From: Burkholderiales bacterium Ga0077543 | GTDB lineage: Bacteria > Pseudomonadota > Gammaproteobacteria > Burkholderiales > Burkholderiaceae_C | Assembly: GCA_001464055.1 (NCBI GenBank) | Contig: LNET01000063.1 | Span: 1 to 64,000 of the forward strand | DNA: 64,000 nt | Direction of reading: 5' to 3' | Shown here: positions 9,335-18,480 of the stretch, piece by piece | Layout: each line of letters starts with the position of its first letter | Numbering within the stretch: position 1 is the first letter of the stretch | Position numbers and translations under genes: made by a program | The notes under the pieces: model-generated | The model's database searches: none | The model's input: only the letters and a program-made list of their open reading frames with translations | What the model was told of the DNA's origin: nothing

Positions 9335-10663
9335 ATGCACGCCCCCGCCGCCCGCCGCCTGGCACCCCTGGCTTTCACGGCCCTGATGACTGCGCTCCTG
9401 CCTGGCTGGGCTGGCGCCCAGAGCCTGCAAGAACTGTACGAAGCGGCGCGCAACTACGACGCCACTTATCTGGGCGCCAGGGCCCAGGCAGAGTCGATCG
9501 AATTCCGCATCGAGCAAAGCGAGGCTTTGCTGCGGCCTTCGGCCAACGCCACGGCCAGCGCCAGCACGGCGCGCACCGACCCGCCGCGCATCGGCGCACT
9601 CAGCAGCACGGGCGTGCAGGGTGCGCTGAACGGTCGCTACCCGCTGTTCAACCGGGCCAACCGGGTGACGGTGGAACAGGCGCGCAAGACCGCCGAAACC
9701 GCCAAGGCCGACCTGGAAAGTGCCGAGCAGGACCTGATCGTGCGCGTGGCCCAGGCCTATTTCGACGTGCTCGCGGCCCAGGACACGCTGGCCACCACGC
9801 GCGCCAGCAAGACCTTCATCACCGAACAGCTGGCCTCGGCCAAGCGCAATTTCGAGGTCGGTACCGCCACCATCACCGATTCACGCGAAGCCCAGGCCCG
9901 CTTCGACCTGGCCACTGCGCAAGAGATCGCCGCCGACAACGACCTGCGCGCCAAGCGCATTGCGCTGGACCAGCTGGTGGGCCGCCAAGGCGTGGAACCG
10001 CGGCCGCTGCTGGTGCCCGTGAACCTGCCTGCGCCGCTGCCGGCCAACCCCGAGGAATGGGTGAACGTGGCCGACGCCCAGCATCCCAGCGTGCGCCGCG
10101 CCCGCGTGGGCCTGGACGTGGCCAGCCTGGAAACCGACAAGGCCCGGGCCGGCGAGCTGCCCACGGTCGATGCCGTGGCCAGCGTCGGCGCAGGCGACTC
10201 GCGCGGCAGCGGGGTGCAGCTGCCCGGCACCAGCACCACGGCCAGCGTGGGTGTGCAGATGACCTGGCCGCTGTACACCGGCGGCGCCACGCAGAACCGG
10301 ATCAGGGAAACGCTGAAGCTCGAGGAGCGTTCGCGCAACGACCTGGCAGCCGCCCGCCGCGGCGTGGCCCAGGCCACGCGCGTGGCCTACTTCGGCGTGC
10401 AATCCGGGCTGGCCCAGGTGAAGGCGCTGGAAGCCGCCGAAGGCTCGTCGAAGCTGCTGCTGGAAGCCACGCAGCTGGGCTTCCGCGTCGGCGTGCGCGT
10501 CAACCTGGACGTGCTGAACGCGCAAAGCCAGCTGGCCGCCACCCAGCGTGACCTGGCCCTGGCCCGCTACAACGTTCTGGTGGGCAACCTGCGCCTGCGC
10601 CAGGCCGCCGGTTCCCTGGCACCGGCCGACGTGCAGGCCGTGAGCACGCTGCTGGCACGATAG
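9335..10663 (+). CDS. tolC: TolC family outer membrane efflux protein
   Basis: A 442-aa outer-membrane channel with a cleavable signal peptide (ALMTALLPGWAGAQ) from the ATG at 9335, preceded by GAGGA. Two repeated OEP domains are visible, each with long alpha-helical hairpins: ARNYDATYLGARAQAES with AQAYFDVLAAQDTLA in the first, and MTWPLYTGGATQNRI with RVAYFGVQSGLAQVKALE in the second. It would form the exit duct of type I secretion or RND/ABC efflux systems. No inner-membrane pump lies beside it, so it is likely a shared component. The TetR gene two positions upstream is the probable regulator. Confidence 0.9.
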   Translation: MHAPAARRLAPLAFTALMTALLPGWAGAQSLQELYEAARNYDATYLGARAQAESIEFRIEQSEALLRPSANATASASTARTDPPRIGALSSTGVQGALNGRYPLFNRANRVTVEQARKTAETAKADLESAEQDLIVRVAQAYFDVLAAQDTLATTRASKTFITEQLASAKRNFEVGTATITDSREAQARFDLATAQEIAADNDLRAKRIALDQLVGRQGVEPRPLLVPVNLPAPLPANPEEWVNVADAQHPSVRRARVGLDVASLETDKARAGELPTVDAVASVGAGDSRGSGVQLPGTSTTASVGVQMTWPLYTGGATQNRIRETLKLEERSRNDLAAARRGVAQATRVAYFGVQSGLAQVKALEAAEGSSKLLLEATQLGFRVGVRVNLDVLNAQSQLAATQRDLALARYNVLVGNLRLRQAAGSLAPADVQAVSTLLAR

Positions 10664-10767
10664 ACTGGCCGCGGCCGGTCTGCGCCAGCGGGCGGACCCC
10701 GGCCAGCACACGCTTCTTTACGCGCGCTTCACGGCGCGAACCGTGCCAGCGCTGCACACTGCCGGGC

Positions 10768-12237
10768 ATGGACAGCACACGTCAACCCGGCAGCACTGCC
10801 CACCAGGCCGCCACCGCAGCCCACCGCTTCGGGCTGGGCGAAGCCGATCTGCAGGCCGTGGGCATCGACGCAAGGGGCTGGCTGCTGGCACAGCTGGGCC
10901 CGGCCGGGCCTCAGCTTGGCCAGGCCCTGCCCGGCAGCATCGAAGGCCTGCAGCGCTTCGCGGCACAGCAGCGAAGGGGCGCTGGTGCCAGGGCAGCGGC
11001 AGCAGCGGCAGCAGCGGCAGCAGCGTCGGCAGCAACAACGGCCGCGGGGATGCAGGATCCGGCTGCCGTCGCGCTGCGCGACACCGTGCAGGCCGACGTG
11101 CGCGCCCGCCTGGCCACCGCCGCCGCCAGCCAGCGGCCATTCGCCGAACGGCTGGCGCTGTTCTGGGCCAACCACTTCACCGTCTCGCTGGCCAAGGGCA
11201 ACACGCGCGGGCTCGTCGGTGCGTTCGAGCGCGAGGCCATCCGTCCGCACATCGCCGGCCCGTTCGCGCAACTGCTGCACGCTGCCGTCGTCCACGCGGC
11301 GATGCTGCGCTACCTGGACAACGACGTCTCGGCCGGCCCGCAGTCGCGCGCCGTGCTGCGCCGCGCGGCACGCCGCCGCGCCGAAGGCGAAGAAGCGCCG
11401 CGCCAGGGCGGCCTGAACGAGAACCTGGCGCGCGAGGTGCTGGAACTGCACACCCTGGGCGCGGCCAGCGTCGGCACCCCTGGCGGCTACACCCAGGCCG
11501 ACGTCACGTCCCTGGCGCGCGTGTTCACAGGCTGGCGCGTGCCGCTGCGCCAGATTGCCGACGACCCTGGCGCCACCCAGGCCGTGGTGTTCGACCCGAA
11601 CTGGCACGAACCCGGCCCGAAGACCGTGCTCGGACGACGTTACGGCGAAGGTCCGCAGGCGCTGCAGGCCGTGCTCGACGACCTGGCCCGCCACCCGGCC
11701 ACTGCCCGTTTCATCGCCACCAAGCTGGCCCGCCATTTCGTCGCCGACCAGCCGCCGGCGGAACTGGTGGCCCGGCTCGAGGCCCGCTTCCTGCAGACCG
11801 AAGGCGACCTGGCCAGCGTCGGCCGCGCGCTGGTGGAATCGCCCCAGGCCTGGTCGCCGCAGCCTGCGAAGCTGAAGTCGCCCGAGGAATTTGTCCTCAG
11901 CAGCGCCCGGCTGCTGGGCCTGGGCGCAACCGCCTTCGACCGCCAGGCCGACGCCGGCATCGCCACGCTGGGCCAGCGCGTGCAGGCCGCGCCCTCGCCC
12001 GCCGGCTGGCCCGACCGCGCCGAGGAATGGCTGGGTCCCGATGCCGTCTGGAAGCGGGTGGAATGGGCCACCCGCGTCGCCGACCGGCTGGGCCGGCACG
12101 TCGATGCCCGGGCCCTGGCAGCCGCCAGCCTGGGGCCGCGCCTGGCCGACGACACCGCACGCCAGATCGAACGTGCCGCCGACGGCCCGCAGGCCCTGGC
12201 ACTGCTGCTGCTGGCCCCTGAATTCCAGCGTCGATGA
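10768..12237 (+). CDS. DUF1800 domain-containing protein
   Basis: A 489-aa protein of the DUF1800 family, recognised by HRFGLG near the N-terminus, the central RLALFWANHFTVS and GLNENLAREVLELHTLG, then VFTGWRV and the later KLARHFVADQPP. No signal peptide is evident. DUF1800 genes are almost always paired with a DUF1501 gene, as here, where the ATG of the next gene overlaps this stop. The pair is associated with secreted or surface proteins of unknown function. An 11-residue polyalanine run (residues 76-86) is an unusual local insertion. Confidence 0.88.
   Translation: MDSTRQPGSTAHQAATAAHRFGLGEADLQAVGIDARGWLLAQLGPAGPQLGQALPGSIEGLQRFAAQQRRGAGARAAAAAAAAAAASAATTAAGMQDPAAVALRDTVQADVRARLATAAASQRPFAERLALFWANHFTVSLAKGNTRGLVGAFEREAIRPHIAGPFAQLLHAAVVHAAMLRYLDNDVSAGPQSRAVLRRAARRRAEGEEAPRQGGLNENLAREVLELHTLGAASVGTPGGYTQADVTSLARVFTGWRVPLRQIADDPGATQAVVFDPNWHEPGPKTVLGRRYGEGPQALQAVLDDLARHPATARFIATKLARHFVADQPPAELVARLEARFLQTEGDLASVGRALVESPQAWSPQPAKLKSPEEFVLSSARLLGLGATAFDRQADAGIATLGQRVQAAPSPAGWPDRAEEWLGPDAVWKRVEWATRVADRLGRHVDARALAAASLGPRLADDTARQIERAADGPQALALLLLAPEFQRR
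10993..11025 (+). repeat. GCA/GCG trinucleotide tract encoding polyalanine
   Basis: A GCAGCGGCA-type repeat encodes an uninterrupted run of 11 alanines inside the DUF1800 gene. The 9-bp period (GCAGCAGCG) repeats about three times, so slippage could change length in steps of three codons without breaking the frame. Confidence 0.85.
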
Positions 12238-13478
12238 AAGCGAGCCCCATGTTGACGAAGCACACCATCCCGCGCCGCCGCCTGCTGGCCGCGGCTGCGT
12301 TGCTGCCTCTGGGAGCGGCCTGCCGGCTGGCCGTGGCCGCGGGCGCGCCGCTGGCCCCCGACATCCCGCGGCTGGCCTTCGTGCTGCTGCGCGGCGGCCT
12401 CTGCGGCCTGCAAGCCGTGCCGGCGATCGGCGACCCGGCCTTCGCTGCGGCGCGTGGCGTGCTCGGCGAATTCACGAGCCCCCCGCTGGCGCTGCAAGGC
12501 CCATTCGCGCTGAACCCGCTGCTGCCGGAGCTTCATGCGATGTACACGCGCGGCGAAGCCGCGGTGCTGCATGCGGTGGGTCTGGCCTACCGTGAACGTT
12601 CACACTTCGACGCCCAGCAGGTGCTGGAAAGCGGCGGCAGCCGCCCGCACGAACTGGACACCGGCTGGCTGGGCCGCGCACTGCAGGCCGCTGCAACCGG
12701 TGCACAAGGCGCACCCGGCGCCTCCAGGCCGGCGCTGCGTGCGGTAGCGCTGCAGACCGCGGTTCCCTTGTTGCTGCGGGGCCCCGCAACCGTCGACACC
12801 TGGGCGCCCAGCACCCTGGCCGAACCCGCGCCCGACCTGGTGGCACGCCTGCAGGCGCTGTACCGCAACGACCCCGAACTCGCCCAGGCCCTGGCCCGTG
12901 CGCGCAGCCTGCGCGACGAACCAGCCATGGCCGCCAACCCCGGGGCGATGGTCGGTGGCCGCAATACGCAAGCCTTGACGCTGGCCCGCAAGGCCGCGGA
13001 GTTTCTGCAAGGCAGGAGCCAGGTCGCGGTGCTCGAGATGGGCGGCTGGGACTCTCACGTGAACCAGGCCGCACCCCAAGGCGCGCTGTCGAACAATCTG
13101 CGCACCCTGGACGCCGTGCTCGCCGCCCTGCGCGAAGGCCTGCTGGCGCAGGACACCTGGCGCCGCACGGTGGTGGTGGTGGCCACCGAGTTCGGCCGCG
13201 AGGTCGCGGTCAACGGCAGCCAGGGCACCGACCACGGCAGCGGCGGTACCGCCTTCGTGCTGGGTGGCGCGGTACGCGGGGGCCGCGTGCTGGCCGACTG
13301 GCCGGGCCTGGCGCCCGCGCAGCGTGCCGATGGCCGCGACCTGCGCGTCACCACCGACCTGCGCAGCGCCTTGCGGCCGCTGCTGAGCCAGCATCTGGGC
13401 GTCTCGCGCAAGGCGCTGGACAAGGACGTGTTGCCAGGCAGCGCCGGGCTCCCTGAACTGGACCTGCTGCGCGGCTGA
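12234..13478 (+). CDS. DUF1501 domain-containing protein with Tat-like signal
   Basis: A 414-aa exported protein. The N-terminus holds PRRRLLAAAALLPLGAA, a twin-arginine-type signal. DUF1501 hallmarks follow: LAFVLLRGGLCGLQ, then YRERSHFDAQQVLESG, MGGWDSHVNQ and the late VVVVATEFGREVAVNGSQG with DHGSGGTAF. These resemble the alkaline-phosphatase/sulfatase-like fold. The first ATG overlaps the DUF1800 stop (ATGA), so the two genes are translationally coupled; a second ATG at 12249 is possible. The family is usually secreted with its DUF1800 partner. The reaction is unknown. Confidence 0.88.
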   Translation: MKASPMLTKHTIPRRRLLAAAALLPLGAACRLAVAAGAPLAPDIPRLAFVLLRGGLCGLQAVPAIGDPAFAAARGVLGEFTSPPLALQGPFALNPLLPELHAMYTRGEAAVLHAVGLAYRERSHFDAQQVLESGGSRPHELDTGWLGRALQAAATGAQGAPGASRPALRAVALQTAVPLLLRGPATVDTWAPSTLAEPAPDLVARLQALYRNDPELAQALARARSLRDEPAMAANPGAMVGGRNTQALTLARKAAEFLQGRSQVAVLEMGGWDSHVNQAAPQGALSNNLRTLDAVLAALREGLLAQDTWRRTVVVVATEFGREVAVNGSQGTDHGSGGTAFVLGGAVRGGRVLADWPGLAPAQRADGRDLRVTTDLRSALRPLLSQHLGVSRKALDKDVLPGSAGLPELDLLRG

Positions 13479-13502
13479 CCGGGGCGGCGCGCGCGATTCG
13501 GC

Positions 13503-14828
13503 TCAACGCGGCGGCGGCGCGATGGGAGACCGCAGTGACGACACCCGTGCCAGCACCTGTGCAGCCATCCGGTCTGCTGCACCGCGGTGGGCCGCCGCGA
13601 AGTGCCCGGCTTTTGCTGCCATGTCCACACGATCCTGTCGGGCCGAGCCGGCCACCAGCGCCAGCGCCCGTGCCACGGCCGCCGGCAGGTCGGGCCAGCG
13701 CTCGGCGGCCCCGGCGGCCAGCGCATCGTCGGCGGCCTGGGCAAAGTTGAAGGTGTGCGGGCCCATCAGCAAGGGGCAGCCGCAGGCGGCGGCCTCGATC
13801 AGGTTCTGTCCGCCCAGCGGCTCGAAGCTGCCACCGAGCAGGGCCACGTCGGCGGCGGCGTAGTACAGCGCCATCTCGCCCAGGCTGTCGCCCAGCCAGA
13901 CGTCGGCCGTCAGCGCCGCGGAAGGCGGCAGCTCGCTCCAGGCACTGCGCCGCTCCAGGCTGAAGCCTGCCCGCGCCACCAGGCTTGCCACCTCGTCGAA
14001 CCGCTGTGGATGCCGGGGCACCACCAGCAACAGCGGCCGCGGTGCCGGTACACCCGCCCATGTCGCCAGCAGCGCGGCTTCCTCGGCTTCGCGGGTGACG
14101 GCCGCCAGAACCACGCGGCGCCCTGCACCCTGAGCGACGGCCTGGCGCCAGGCCTGTCCGAGCGCCAACAGGTCGGCGCGCGGCGTGATGTCGAACTTCA
14201 GATTGCCCAGCACCTGCACATGGGCCGCGCCGGCGCTGCGCAGCCGCAGCGCGTCGGTCTCGGTCTGTGCCAGCACCGCCTGGAAGGCAGCAACGGCCGG
14301 TCGCAGCAGGGCGGCCAGACGCCGGCCCTTGGCGGCGCTGCGGGCCGACAGGCGCGCGTTGGCCAGCACCATCGGCAGGGCCTGGGCTTGCGCGGCATGC
14401 AGCAGCGCCGGCCAGATCTCGGTTTCCAGCAGCACCCCGGCGACAGGGCGGTGGGCACGCAGGAAGCGCCGCACCGCGCCAGGGGTGTCGTAGGGCAGCC
14501 AGGCCTGGGCGTCGCCTGGCTGCAGCAGTTTTGCGCCCGCTTCACGCCCGGTGGCCGTGCCGTGGGTCAAGAGGATGCACAGGCCAGGCTGCCTGGCCCG
14601 CAGCGCGGCCAACAAAGGGGCTGCGGCCAGGGTCTCGCCCAGCGACACGGCGTGGACCCAGAGCCGACCCGGCACGGGCGGCCGGGCTGGCCATCCCAGC
14701 CGCTCGGCCATGTCGAGCCGGTAGGTGGGTTCGCGCCGGCCACGCCACCACAGGCGCGCCAGGATCAGAGGCAAGGCCAGCCACAGCGCCATGGCCCAGG
14801 CCGCCCGCGCAAGCCAGGCGGGGTTCAT
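13503..14828 (-). CDS. waaA: 3-deoxy-D-manno-octulosonic acid transferase
   Basis: A 441-aa GT30-family glycosyltransferase that adds Kdo to lipid IVA in lipopolysaccharide core synthesis, anchored at the inner membrane by an N-terminal hydrophobic helix (WAMALWLALPLILARLWW). Recognisable features are RLWVHAVSLGETLAA with its catalytic Glu, ILLTHGTATGRE, VLLETEIWPALL, LGNLKFDI and the C-terminal ALLGGSFEPLGGQNLIEAAA with GPHTFNF. The length is typical. It is transcribed against the DUF1501 gene; a short degenerate repeat separates it from the phosphomannomutase gene on the same strand. Confidence 0.95.
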   Translation of the reverse strand: MNPAWLARAAWAMALWLALPLILARLWWRGRREPTYRLDMAERLGWPARPPVPGRLWVHAVSLGETLAAAPLLAALRARQPGLCILLTHGTATGREAGAKLLQPGDAQAWLPYDTPGAVRRFLRAHRPVAGVLLETEIWPALLHAAQAQALPMVLANARLSARSAAKGRRLAALLRPAVAAFQAVLAQTETDALRLRSAGAAHVQVLGNLKFDITPRADLLALGQAWRQAVAQGAGRRVVLAAVTREAEEAALLATWAGVPAPRPLLLVVPRHPQRFDEVASLVARAGFSLERRSAWSELPPSAALTADVWLGDSLGEMALYYAAADVALLGGSFEPLGGQNLIEAAACGCPLLMGPHTFNFAQAADDALAAGAAERWPDLPAAVARALALVAGSARQDRVDMAAKAGHFAAAHRGAADRMAAQVLARVSSLRSPIAPPPR

Positions 14829-14903
14829 CGATGCGCGAGCCTTGCGCGCATCATCGACGCGCCAGCCCGGTGTGCACCATCAACGCGCCAGCCCTGCGCG
14901 CAT
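14829..14903. repeat. degenerate tandem repeat, about three units
   Basis: The gap between waaA and the phosphomannomutase gene is almost entirely a degenerate repeat. Each unit runs roughly ATCnACGCGCCAGCC followed by a short GTGCACC or TGCGCGC spacer: ATCGATGCGCGAGCC, ATCATCGACGCGCCAGCC and ATCAACGCGCCAGCC. Unit length is about 23-29 bp. No gene is visible in it. Confidence 0.55.
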
Positions 14904-14905
14904 GC

Positions 14906-16309
14906 TCAGTGCGCCGCGGCAGCCACCTGGGCGTCGGGCTTGACGCTGCGCAGCGCTTCCATGAAGCTGGCCTCGATGCGGTGCAGCGCCTCGGGGGTGT
15001 GGCCTTCGAAGCGCAGCACCAGCACCGGCGTGGTGTTGCTGCCGCGGATGAGGCCGAAGCCGTCGGCGAAGTCCACGCGCAGGCCGTCGATGGTGCCCAC
15101 CGCGCCGCCTTCGAACTTCAGCCGGCCGTCGGCCGCACGCGCCAGCAGTTCAGCCACCACGGCGTGGTGTTCGCCTTCGGCACAAGGCACGTTGAGCTCG
15201 GGCGTGCTGAAGCTGGTGGGCAGGGCGTCGAGGAAGGCGCTGGGGTTCTTCTCGCGGCTCAGGATCTCGAGCAGGCGTGCCGCGGTGTACATCGCGTCGT
15301 CGAAGCCATACCAGCGTTCGCCGAAGAACAGGTGGCCGCTCATCTCGCCGGCAAACGGGGCGCCGGTTTCCTTCAGCTTGGCCTTGATCAGCGAATGCCC
15401 GGTGCGCCACATCAGCGGCTTGCCACCGGCCTTGCGAATGGCCACCGGCAGGCGCTGGCTGCACTTCACGTCGAAGATGATCGTGGCACCGCGGTGACGC
15501 TTGAGGATGTCGCGCGCGAACAGCATGATCTGCCGGTCGGGGTAGATGATGTTGCCCTGCTTCGTGACCACGCCCAGGCGGTCGCCGTCGCCGTCGAAGG
15601 CCAGACCGATCTCCGCACCCGTGGCGTGCACCACCTTGATCAGGTCGGCCAGGTTCTCGGGCTTGCTCGGGTCGGGGTGGTGGTTGGGGAAATCGCCGTC
15701 CACCGTGCTGTACAGGTCGATGACCTCGCAGCCCAGGGCCTTCAGGATGGCCGGAGCCGTGGCACCCGGAATGCCGTTGCCGCTGTCCACCACGATCTTC
15801 ATGGGCCGCGCCAGCTTCACGTCGCCGACGATGCGCTGGGTGTACTCGGCAATGATGTCCATCTTCGCGCTGCGGCCGCGCTTCGAGGTGTAGGTCTCGG
15901 TCTCGATGCGCTGGCGGAGCTTCTGGATGTCGTTGCCGTAGATGGCACGTCCGGCCATCACCATCTTGAAGCCGTTGTAGTCCTTCGGGTTGTGGCTGCC
16001 GGTGACCTGGATGCCACTGCTGCAGCCGTGCTTGCCGCGCGTGGCGGCCACGTAGTACAGCATGGGCGTGGTCACCATGCCGATGTCCACGACGTCCAGG
16101 CCGGTGCTCTTCAGGCCGCGGATGAGTGCCGCAGCCAGGCCGGGGCCAGACAGGCGGCCGTCACGGCCCACCGCCACCGCCTTTTCGCCGGCCAGCAGCG
16201 CTTCGCTGCCGAAGGCCCGGCCCAGGTGCTCGGCGAAGGTCTCGTCGATGTTCTTGCCGACGATGCCGCGGATGTCGTAGGCCTTGAAGACGGTGGGATC
16301 GATGTGCAT
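14906..16309 (-). CDS. phosphomannomutase/phosphoglucomutase
   Basis: A 467-aa alpha-D-phosphohexomutase of the AlgC/ManB type that interconverts mannose-6-P and mannose-1-P (or the glucose forms) for LPS and exopolysaccharide precursors. It starts FKAYDIRGIVGKNI. The catalytic phosphoserine loop is VTGSHNPKDYNGFK, the metal loop is AFDGDGDRLGVV, the sugar-specificity loop reads AGEMSGHLFF, and the phosphate-binding C-terminus contains LIRGSNTTPVLVLRFEG. All four domains are present. Sugar preference cannot be decided from sequence alone. Confidence 0.93.
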   Translation of the reverse strand: MHIDPTVFKAYDIRGIVGKNIDETFAEHLGRAFGSEALLAGEKAVAVGRDGRLSGPGLAAALIRGLKSTGLDVVDIGMVTTPMLYYVAATRGKHGCSSGIQVTGSHNPKDYNGFKMVMAGRAIYGNDIQKLRQRIETETYTSKRGRSAKMDIIAEYTQRIVGDVKLARPMKIVVDSGNGIPGATAPAILKALGCEVIDLYSTVDGDFPNHHPDPSKPENLADLIKVVHATGAEIGLAFDGDGDRLGVVTKQGNIIYPDRQIMLFARDILKRHRGATIIFDVKCSQRLPVAIRKAGGKPLMWRTGHSLIKAKLKETGAPFAGEMSGHLFFGERWYGFDDAMYTAARLLEILSREKNPSAFLDALPTSFSTPELNVPCAEGEHHAVVAELLARAADGRLKFEGGAVGTIDGLRVDFADGFGLIRGSNTTPVLVLRFEGHTPEALHRIEASFMEALRSVKPDAQVAAAAH

Positions 16310-16452
16310 GCTGTAGGGCTGGGTTGGTCTGGAAGCAGCGCGGATTGTAGGAAGGCCGCCGCCTGGGCCACCGCGCTGTCGATCCGGCGGCCGACCGGGC
16401 GATTCGTCGCTGCCCTGGCCGCGCCCGGGCGCAGCTGCCTAGACTTCGGGCC

Positions 16453-17604
16453 ATGCAACCCTTTTTGGCTGCGCTGGCCCTGGCCCGGCGCGACTTCTTC
16501 AAGCTGCGTCGCAAGCACGCCGCCCCGGAATGGGCGATGTGGGTGATGACCTTGCTGGTGGCCCTGGCGTGGGGCCTGGGCCTGCTGCTGGTGGCCCTGC
16601 TCTTTGGCGGACGCTGGCCGACCCCTGCAGAAGTGCTGCAAGTCGCCCAGCCCATGCTGCTGACGGCCCTGCTCATCGCCGTGACCTTTCACGTCGTCTA
16701 CACCGCCATCGAACGCCTGGCCTCCGACCGCTTCCTGGCCTGGGTGAATGGTGAACCCGGGCTGTGGGTGAACCTGTTCTTTGCCGGAACCTCGATGCTG
16801 TGCGTGGCTTTCGGCCTGGGCCTGGCCTTCCTGCTGCTGGGCCAGTTGCCCGGAATGGACCGCGTGAACTGGGCGCCCCAGCGGAGCTGGATCTCGGTGT
16901 CGATCGCCGCCGTCTTCGCCAGCACGATCTGGGGCCTGTGGGCCTGGCAGCAGTGGCACGAGGAACAGCTCAAGCGCCAGGCCCAGGAAGCGCAGTTGCG
17001 GCTGCTGCAGGCCCAGATCGAGCCGCACTTCCTGTTCAACACGCTGGCCAACGTGCACAGCCTGATGGATCACGACCTGCCACTGGCCAAGCAGATGCTG
17101 GCCAGCTTCACCGACTATCTGCGCGTGAGCCTGGGCACCATGCGCAAGCCCAGCAGCACGGTGGCGCAGGAACTGGAACTGGCGCAGCACTACCTGCAGC
17201 TGCTGCAGGTGCGCATGGCCGACCGGCTGCATTTCGAGATCACGGCCGACGAAGCCGCACGCCAGCAGCCGCTGCCGCCGCTGCTGCTGCAGCCGCTGGT
17301 GGAAAACGCCGTGATGCACGGGCTGGAGCCCAGCATCGACGGCGGCACGGTCTGGGTGCGTGCCAACGTGGTCGGGCGAGAGCTGCGGCTGGAAGTGCAG
17401 GACAACGGCCTGGGCCTGGAGGCTGGCCAGGCCGGCCCGCGCCCCGGCGCCCGGCGGGGCAACGGCGTGGCTCTGGCCAACATCCGGGAGCGGCTGCTGG
17501 CCCGTTTCGGCCCGCAGGCCACGCTGGTGCTGCAGACCGCACCCGAAGGCCCGCGCGGCACGCTGGCCAGCATCATCATTCCCCTGGAGCCCACCCCGAC
17601 ATGA
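16453..17604 (+). CDS. LytS/YehU-type sensor histidine kinase
   Basis: A 383-aa membrane kinase. Four hydrophobic segments fill about residues 30-175 (WVMTLLVALAWGLGLLLVAL, LLTALLIAVTFHVVYTAI and others). They are followed by a short coiled region (QWHEEQLKRQAQEAQLRLLQ) and the His_kinase domain with phospho-acceptor His in AQIEPHFLFNTLANVHSLMD. The HATPase part shows PLVENAVMHGLEP and QDNGLGL. The ATG of the LytTR-type regulator overlaps its stop, so the two form an operon. The stimulus is unknown; relatives act in exopolysaccharide, motility or nutrient sensing. Confidence 0.9.
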   Translation: MQPFLAALALARRDFFKLRRKHAAPEWAMWVMTLLVALAWGLGLLLVALLFGGRWPTPAEVLQVAQPMLLTALLIAVTFHVVYTAIERLASDRFLAWVNGEPGLWVNLFFAGTSMLCVAFGLGLAFLLLGQLPGMDRVNWAPQRSWISVSIAAVFASTIWGLWAWQQWHEEQLKRQAQEAQLRLLQAQIEPHFLFNTLANVHSLMDHDLPLAKQMLASFTDYLRVSLGTMRKPSSTVAQELELAQHYLQLLQVRMADRLHFEITADEAARQQPLPPLLLQPLVENAVMHGLEPSIDGGTVWVRANVVGRELRLEVQDNGLGLEAGQAGPRPGARRGNGVALANIRERLLARFGPQATLVLQTAPEGPRGTLASIIIPLEPTPT

Positions 17605-18365
17605 CCACCTGCCTGATCGCCGACGACGAACCGCACCTGGCACGTGCGCTGGCCAGCGAACTGGCCACGCTGTGGCCTGAACTGCAACTGCTGCACACCG
17701 CCCGCAACGGCGTCGAAGCGGCCGAGCGCATCGCCGCGCTGCAGCCCGACCTGGCCTTCCTCGACATCCAGATGCCTGGCCTCACAGGGCTGGAAGTCGC
17801 CCAGGGCATCGAGGGCACGACGCGCGTGGTCTTCGTCACTGCCTACGACGAATATGCCGTGCAGGCTTTCGAACAAGAGGCCGTGGACTACGTGCTCAAG
17901 CCCGTTTCGCGTGAACGGCTGGGCAAGACGGTCGAGCGCATCCGCCGGGCGCTGCAGCCGGCGACGGCGCCGTCGGGCGACGAGGCCAGGCTGCTGGCCA
18001 CGCTGCAGCGGCTGCTGCCGACGGCCTCGCTGGCGCCGCAACGGCTGCGCTGGGTGCGCGCCGGCAGCGGCGACATCACCCACCAGGTGGCGGTGGACGA
18101 GGTGCTGTTCTTCCGTGCCGACGACAAGTACACCTGCGTGCAGACGGCCACCGCCGAACACCTGATCCGCACGCCGATCGCCGAGCTGGCCCAGCAGCTC
18201 GACCCGACCCAGTTCGCCCAGGTTCACCGGTCGACCATCGTCAATCTGCGCCACCTGGCCGGCACCCGCCGCGACGAAAGCAGCCGGCTGTTCCTGCGCA
18301 TTCAAGGCTGGTCGGGTGAACTGCCCGTCAGCCGGGCCTATGTGCCGCTGTTCAAGGCCATGTAG
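17601..18365 (+). CDS. LytTR/AlgR family response regulator
   Basis: A 254-aa regulator starting at the ATG that overlaps the kinase stop (ATGA). The receiver domain (residues 1-120) has the acidic pair DDE, the phospho-acceptor Asp in LAFLDIQMPGL, Thr in VVFVTAYDEYA and Lys in DYVLKPV. The C-terminal LytTR DNA-binding domain (about 150-250) is recognised by RWVRAGSGDITHQV, VLFFRADDKYTCVQT and FAQVHRSTIVNLRH. LytTR proteins bind spaced direct repeats. Targets are not evident here; the next gene is a c-di-GMP protein with its own structured leader. Confidence 0.92.
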   Translation: MTTCLIADDEPHLARALASELATLWPELQLLHTARNGVEAAERIAALQPDLAFLDIQMPGLTGLEVAQGIEGTTRVVFVTAYDEYAVQAFEQEAVDYVLKPVSRERLGKTVERIRRALQPATAPSGDEARLLATLQRLLPTASLAPQRLRWVRAGSGDITHQVAVDEVLFFRADDKYTCVQTATAEHLIRTPIAELAQQLDPTQFAQVHRSTIVNLRHLAGTRRDESSRLFLRIQGWSGELPVSRAYVPLFKAM

Positions 18366-18422
18366 CGCAGACTGCCAATTTCCGCACACCGCGCCCCATC
18401 CAAAGCTCAGGTTGTGGCCGCG

Positions 18423-18480
18423 CCGTTCGAAATGCGATGGAGCGTTGCAGATTCAACTGCAATGCATGGGCTTCGAACGG
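18423..18480. promoter_or_regulatory. nested inverted repeat in the leader of the GGDEF-EAL gene
   Basis: Three near-coaxial inverted repeats: outer CCGTTCGAA (18423-18431) with TTCGAACGG (18472-18480), middle ATGC (18432-18435) with GCAT (18464-18467), inner TTGCAG (18445-18450) with CTGCAA (18457-18462). As RNA this would fold into a long bulged hairpin ending 12 nt before the ATG at 18493. It could be an RNA control element or a protein operator. It does not match a riboswitch class I know. Confidence 0.6.

Noticed and set aside
10986-11042. GCAGCAGCG tract as a CRISPR or regulatory repeat
   Set aside because: It is in frame inside the DUF1800 gene and simply encodes alanines.
16310-16452. 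Possible small gene between the phosphomannomutase and the LytS-type kinase
   Set aside because: The 143-bp divergent gap has no frame with a start and coding bias; it more likely holds promoters.
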